Of a stretch of 14,265 nt of DNA, positions 11,929 to 14,265 are shown one piece after another; the first letter of the stretch is position 1; each line of letters begins with the position of its first letter. Both the position numbers and the translations under genes were made by a program. The DNA lies in assembly GCA_007125735.1 (NCBI GenBank), contig SLCP01000121.1:1-14265 (forward strand), in the 5' to 3' direction. The notes beneath the pieces are model-generated. The model was not told the origin of the DNA, ran no database searches, and saw only the letters and a list, made by a program, of their open reading frames with translations. The stretch comes from Coriobacteriia bacterium (GTDB lineage: Bacteria > Actinomycetota > Coriobacteriia > Anaerosomatales > SLCP01).

Positions 11929-11950
11929 AGTGAACCTCCACGACTATGGT
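11924..11950 (-). promoter_or_regulatory. Palindrome enclosing the MNT gene ribosome site and start codon
   Basis: ACCATAGT (11924-11931) and ACTATGGT (11943-11950) are perfect 8-bp inverted arms with an 11-base spacer. In the mRNA the Shine-Dalgarno GGAGG would be in the loop and the AUG in the 3' arm of the stem. It could act as an operator, an RNA switch, or both. Confidence 0.5.
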
Positions 11951-12010
11951 ACCCGCTGGCAGATGGAGTTGCCACGCGCCGGCGAGCGGGCAGACTGCCG
12001 TGGGGCAGAC

Positions 12011-12901
12011 TCACTCCACGTCACCCCTGCTGTGGGCTCCCAGCGCGACGATCGCCTGCCGAACCTCCCACTCGTCGCCCTTACTGCAGCGCGCCCAGAG
12101 CGATTCCTCGTCTGTGAGATCGCTCAGAAACGCGAATCGCTGTCTCACTGCCGCAATCCATCCTGCGGTGTCGACGGGTGTAGTCAGATAGCCGATCGAT
12201 TCTGGCTTGAACTCATCAGGGAGTCGCTCACGCACTATCTCGATCGGATCGAACGGTCGCTCGCCCAATCCGTCGTCGATCACGTCGGTCCAGACCTTCA
12301 GGACGAGGAGACGGCGTACGAGGCTCTCGTCGAACGGCCGAGAAGAGGCCCACGCAAGATCGTAGAGGTCGCGAGCTAGACTGCCGCGGCGATAGCGCGC
12401 CAGTTTCTCTGCGATCGTCTCCTCGATACGCGCCGCCGGCACAGTTGGCAGATCGAACCCGTAGCGGCTGTGTATCGGCAGCGGTACGAAAGGCATCGGC
12501 TCAGGAAGTAGCCACAGGTCCCGCCTCCCGAGGTCGAGACGCGCAGGTACCTCGGTCTCGCCGAACACACTCGATATGGTGAGGCGCATGCGCTGGGTGC
12601 CATCGATCTCATGCACGCCAAAGGTGAACTGATCGGCCCGGGCGCCGTCAAGCACCTCGACAATGAGCGCAGCCGACGCTTCATCGACCCCCGCAAAGTC
12701 CAGGTCGGTTGAGAAGCGACCTGCATTGCCAGCCCAGAACTTGCGCAGTGCAGTCCCGCCCTTGAGTGCGATGCCGAGCTCGAACAGCCCTTCCCTGGCA
12801 AGCAGATGTACTGCGTGGTCCTGGGCGATGTCAATGATCGCGGGACCTCGACCTCCGCGACGACCCTGGAAGTGCCGAACAAGATGGCCCTCGGTGATCA
12901 T
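12011..12901 (-). CDS. abiEii: AbiEii-type nucleotidyltransferase toxin, module 2
   Basis: A 296-residue AbiEii-family toxin from a subgroup different from module 1. LKGGTALRKFWAG (46-58) precedes RFSTDLDFAG (62-71), with Asp66 and Asp68 as metal ligands. Asp123 in ARLDLG is the third candidate. EKLARYRRGSLARDLYDLAW (165-184) carries the conserved Lys and the RDLYDL motif. The C-terminal third (about 190-296) is longer and more acidic than in module 1, with Trp-rich stretches. ATG 12901 overlaps the antitoxin stop (ATGA), so the genes are coupled. A short palindrome GGCAGACTGCC (11989-11999) lies 12 bp past the stop and may help end transcription before the MNT gene. Confidence 0.9.
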   Translation of the reverse strand: MITEGHLVRHFQGRRGGRGPAIIDIAQDHAVHLLAREGLFELGIALKGGTALRKFWAGNAGRFSTDLDFAGVDEASAALIVEVLDGARADQFTFGVHEIDGTQRMRLTISSVFGETEVPARLDLGRRDLWLLPEPMPFVPLPIHSRYGFDLPTVPAARIEETIAEKLARYRRGSLARDLYDLAWASSRPFDESLVRRLLVLKVWTDVIDDGLGERPFDPIEIVRERLPDEFKPESIGYLTTPVDTAGWIAAVRQRFAFLSDLTDEESLWARCSKGDEWEVRQAIVALGAHSRGDVE

Positions 12902-13698
12902 GCCGAGCTCACCTCGAAACCGGTCGAGTCGACGACGTCGTACACCGCGTGATGGCGCCCGGGAACTCGACGGTCACCCAGGTAGTGAGGTCCTACGCCC
13001 TTGGGAGCGTGTCGCATCAGGGCACGAGCCGAGGAATCGGCTTCACCTCGCGCCAGCAGGTAGGCGGCGCGAGCCCACGAACCGGCCGACTGCCTGACGA
13101 GTTCCGCCATCAGCTCGTCGACCTCCACTGCTGACGCCGCCTGCACAAGCCACTCGCCCACATTGGGCCAATCGTGGTATCCGGCGGGACGCGATGCCAT
13201 GAAGGCCAAGATCGTGGCGATCGACCACACAGGCAACCCTTCGCGGCGGACAGGAGGGGTTGCCGCGATCCACCGCACCACGCGGTACGCGCCGAGCGAC
13301 TTGGGCGGTCGAATCCCCGCGGGCACACTGATGCACTCGGTCTCAGGCCTGCGGCTCGAGAGACCGTGAAAGTACGCCGCGGACTCTGCCGCGACGGCGA
13401 GTGGCGTGTCAGGATCTCGCGCCAGGACCGCCCGCAGCTCTATCAACGGGTCGCCCGAACCGTAGGCACCGGCACGAGCTGCCGGAGCGAACTCCCACAC
13501 GCCACGCGTGGAGAGCGGAAGCAGCCAACCGCGCTCGCGGAGACGCTGGGCGATCACGTTGGTGGGCCAATCGACGCCTGCCTGGTGTGCGTACTCCGCC
13601 AGGCCGGCGACCGTGAGCACACGCGGCTGCTCGAGCTCAAGGAGCTCAAGGAGCGGCGCGAGACCCGGTGAGACGGAACGGACTGTCATAGAAAACAT
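12898..13698 (-). CDS. abiEi: AbiEi-type antitoxin, module 2
   Basis: A 266-residue antitoxin and autorepressor for module 2. The N-terminal part (about 12-75) reads as a winged helix (VLTVAGLAEYAHQAGVD, then VIAQRLRERGWLLPL and a TRGVWEFAP turn-strand). The central part has ELRAVLARDPDTPLAVAAES, AAYFHGLSSRRPE and ISVPAGIRPPKSL, as in AbiEi proteins that check for the toxin operon. The C-terminal half ends HHAVYDVVDSTGFEVSSA. Two ATGs (13698 and 13689) lie three codons apart and neither has a clear ribosome site; I took the first. Both fall in or beside the palindrome at 13688-13707. It is unlike module 1's antitoxin in length and sequence, so the modules are separate acquisitions rather than a recent duplication. 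Confidence 0.85.
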   Translation of the reverse strand: MFSMTVRSVSPGLAPLLELLELEQPRVLTVAGLAEYAHQAGVDWPTNVIAQRLRERGWLLPLSTRGVWEFAPAARAGAYGSGDPLIELRAVLARDPDTPLAVAAESAAYFHGLSSRRPETECISVPAGIRPPKSLGAYRVVRWIAATPPVRREGLPVWSIATILAFMASRPAGYHDWPNVGEWLVQAASAVEVDELMAELVRQSAGSWARAAYLLARGEADSSARALMRHAPKGVGPHYLGDRRVPGRHHAVYDVVDSTGFEVSSA

Positions 13699-13707
13699 GC
13701 TTTCTAT
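13688..13707 (-). promoter_or_regulatory. Palindrome over the abiEi-2 start codon
   Basis: ATAGAAA (13688-13694) and TTTCTAT (13701-13707) are perfect 7-bp inverted arms with a 6-base spacer that contains the ATG at 13698. In RNA it would be a hairpin with the start codon in its loop; in DNA it is a probable AbiEi binding site. Confidence 0.5.
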
Positions 13708-13735
13708 CTGTATTAGATATTTGCATTGTCTCCTG

Positions 13736-13753
13736 TGACAGTCATGACCGTCA
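13736..13753. promoter_or_regulatory. 18-bp palindrome upstream of abiE-2
   Basis: TGACAGTCATGACCGTCA reads TGAC-N-GTCATGAC-N-GTCA, a palindrome apart from the two N positions. It lies 47 bp (centre to centre) upstream of the start-codon palindrome. TTGACG on the minus strand overlaps it. Characterised AbiEi antitoxins bind two inverted repeats cooperatively, and this pair of sites fits that picture. Confidence 0.5.
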
Positions 13754-13801
13754 AGGTGTTCTTGTGTGCGAGCGGCAGTCGGACGACCCAGAGCGCGCCA
13801 C

Positions 13802-14265
13802 TCACCCGCCGCCACCATCACGCACGCCGGCATCCGCGAACCCCTCCCCCCGCGCACGCAGCTCCATGATCTCTGCGGCAGCCCGACGCGCGCACGTCAC
13901 GCGCCCCGACGCCCGGTACACGCTCTCGAGGCGCTGGAGCCGCATGTCCTCGTAGCGGCTGTCGATCCCGTGAGCAGTCGTCTCCTCGCGCAGCGCGAGC
14001 AGGATGCGTTCCGCCTCGCGGTTGCCGTCAACGCCGTGACGACTGAGCAGTCCAGCCAGCGTGAGCGAGCACTTGATGTGCCGGTAGCCGTACAGCTGTG
14101 AGGCGATCTCGCGCGCGTGCCGAGCGTGCCGCACGCCCTCGTCGCGTCGGCCGTCGAACGCGAGTGTCGTGGCGAGCCACTCCAGCGCGACGAGCTCAGC
14201 GTGCTTGTCGCCACACGCGCGTGCGATCTCGATCGCACCGAGCAGGTAGAGCACCGCCTTGCCCG
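13802..14265 (-). CDS. TPR-like helical repeat protein, 5' end beyond window
   Basis: The visible 154 residues are the C-terminal part of a larger protein; the frame is open to the window edge, so the GTG at 14254 should not be taken as the start. The sequence is a run of helix pairs with TPR spacing: YLLGAIEIARACGDKHAELVALEWLATTLAFDGRRDEGVRHA, then REIASQLYGYRHIKCSLTLAGLLSRHG, then ERILLALREETTAHGI, with a last helix YRASGRVTCARRAAAEIMELRARG. Such tails occur in LuxR/MalT-type and AfsR-type regulators and in adenylate cyclases, but no catalytic or DNA-binding domain is in view, so the full function is unknown. It ends 104 bp upstream of abiEi-2 on the same strand. Confidence 0.7.
   Translation of the reverse strand, partial: GKAVLYLLGAIEIARACGDKHAELVALEWLATTLAFDGRRDEGVRHARHAREIASQLYGYRHIKCSLTLAGLLSRHGVDGNREAERILLALREETTAHGIDSRYEDMRLQRLESVYRASGRVTCARRAAAEIMELRARGEGFADAGVRDGGGG

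Overview
The window is GC-rich bacterial DNA with densely packed genes. GTG starts are frequent, several gene pairs are joined by 4-base overlaps, and two promoters look leaderless. The dispersed repeat carries TTGTCCACA, the DnaA-box form typical of Actinomycetota. Together these suggest a chromosomal segment from a high-GC actinobacterium, possibly a deep lineage such as Coriobacteriia; that placement is inference. No transposase, integrase, phage gene, rRNA, tRNA or CRISPR array is visible.

Layout. 1-482 (-): VapBC-like module, with an RHH antitoxin and a PIN toxin cut by the left edge. 613-900 (+): small ABM-like protein. 960-1967 (-): exported beta-propeller protein. 2139-3011 (-): hisG, long form. 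3117-4280 (-): self-inhibited Fic protein behind a good promoter overlapped by palindromes. 4464-4685: copy A of a 222-bp intergenic repeat. 4686-5387 (-): lipoprotein. 5534-7198 (+): CCA-adding/poly(A) polymerase family enzyme with an unusual C-terminal membrane helix. 7158-8689 (-): AbiE module 1. 8847-10144 (+): metallo-beta-lactamase-fold hydrolase coupled to an SRPBCC protein. 10186-10406: repeat copy B. 10443-11174 (-): von Willebrand A-domain protein. 11175-11525: structured non-coding stretch. 11526-11928 (-): MNT nucleotidyltransferase followed by a 34-codon ORF where a HEPN toxin gene is expected. 12011-13698 (-): AbiE module 2. 13802-14265 (-): TPR-like protein cut by the right edge.

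How it fits together. The window mixes housekeeping genes (hisG, cca) with five toxin-antitoxin-like loci (VapBC, Fic, AbiE-1, MNT/HEPN, AbiE-2), so it reads as an accessory TA/defence cluster built around core genes. Several of these loci carry palindromic or tandem operator-like sites at their promoters or start codons, consistent with autoregulation. The least expected non-coding features are the two ~90% identical 222-bp repeats with DnaA-box-like edges, the 16-bp direct repeat bracketing a 2.4-kb segment, and the repeats and nested palindromes at 11311-11526.
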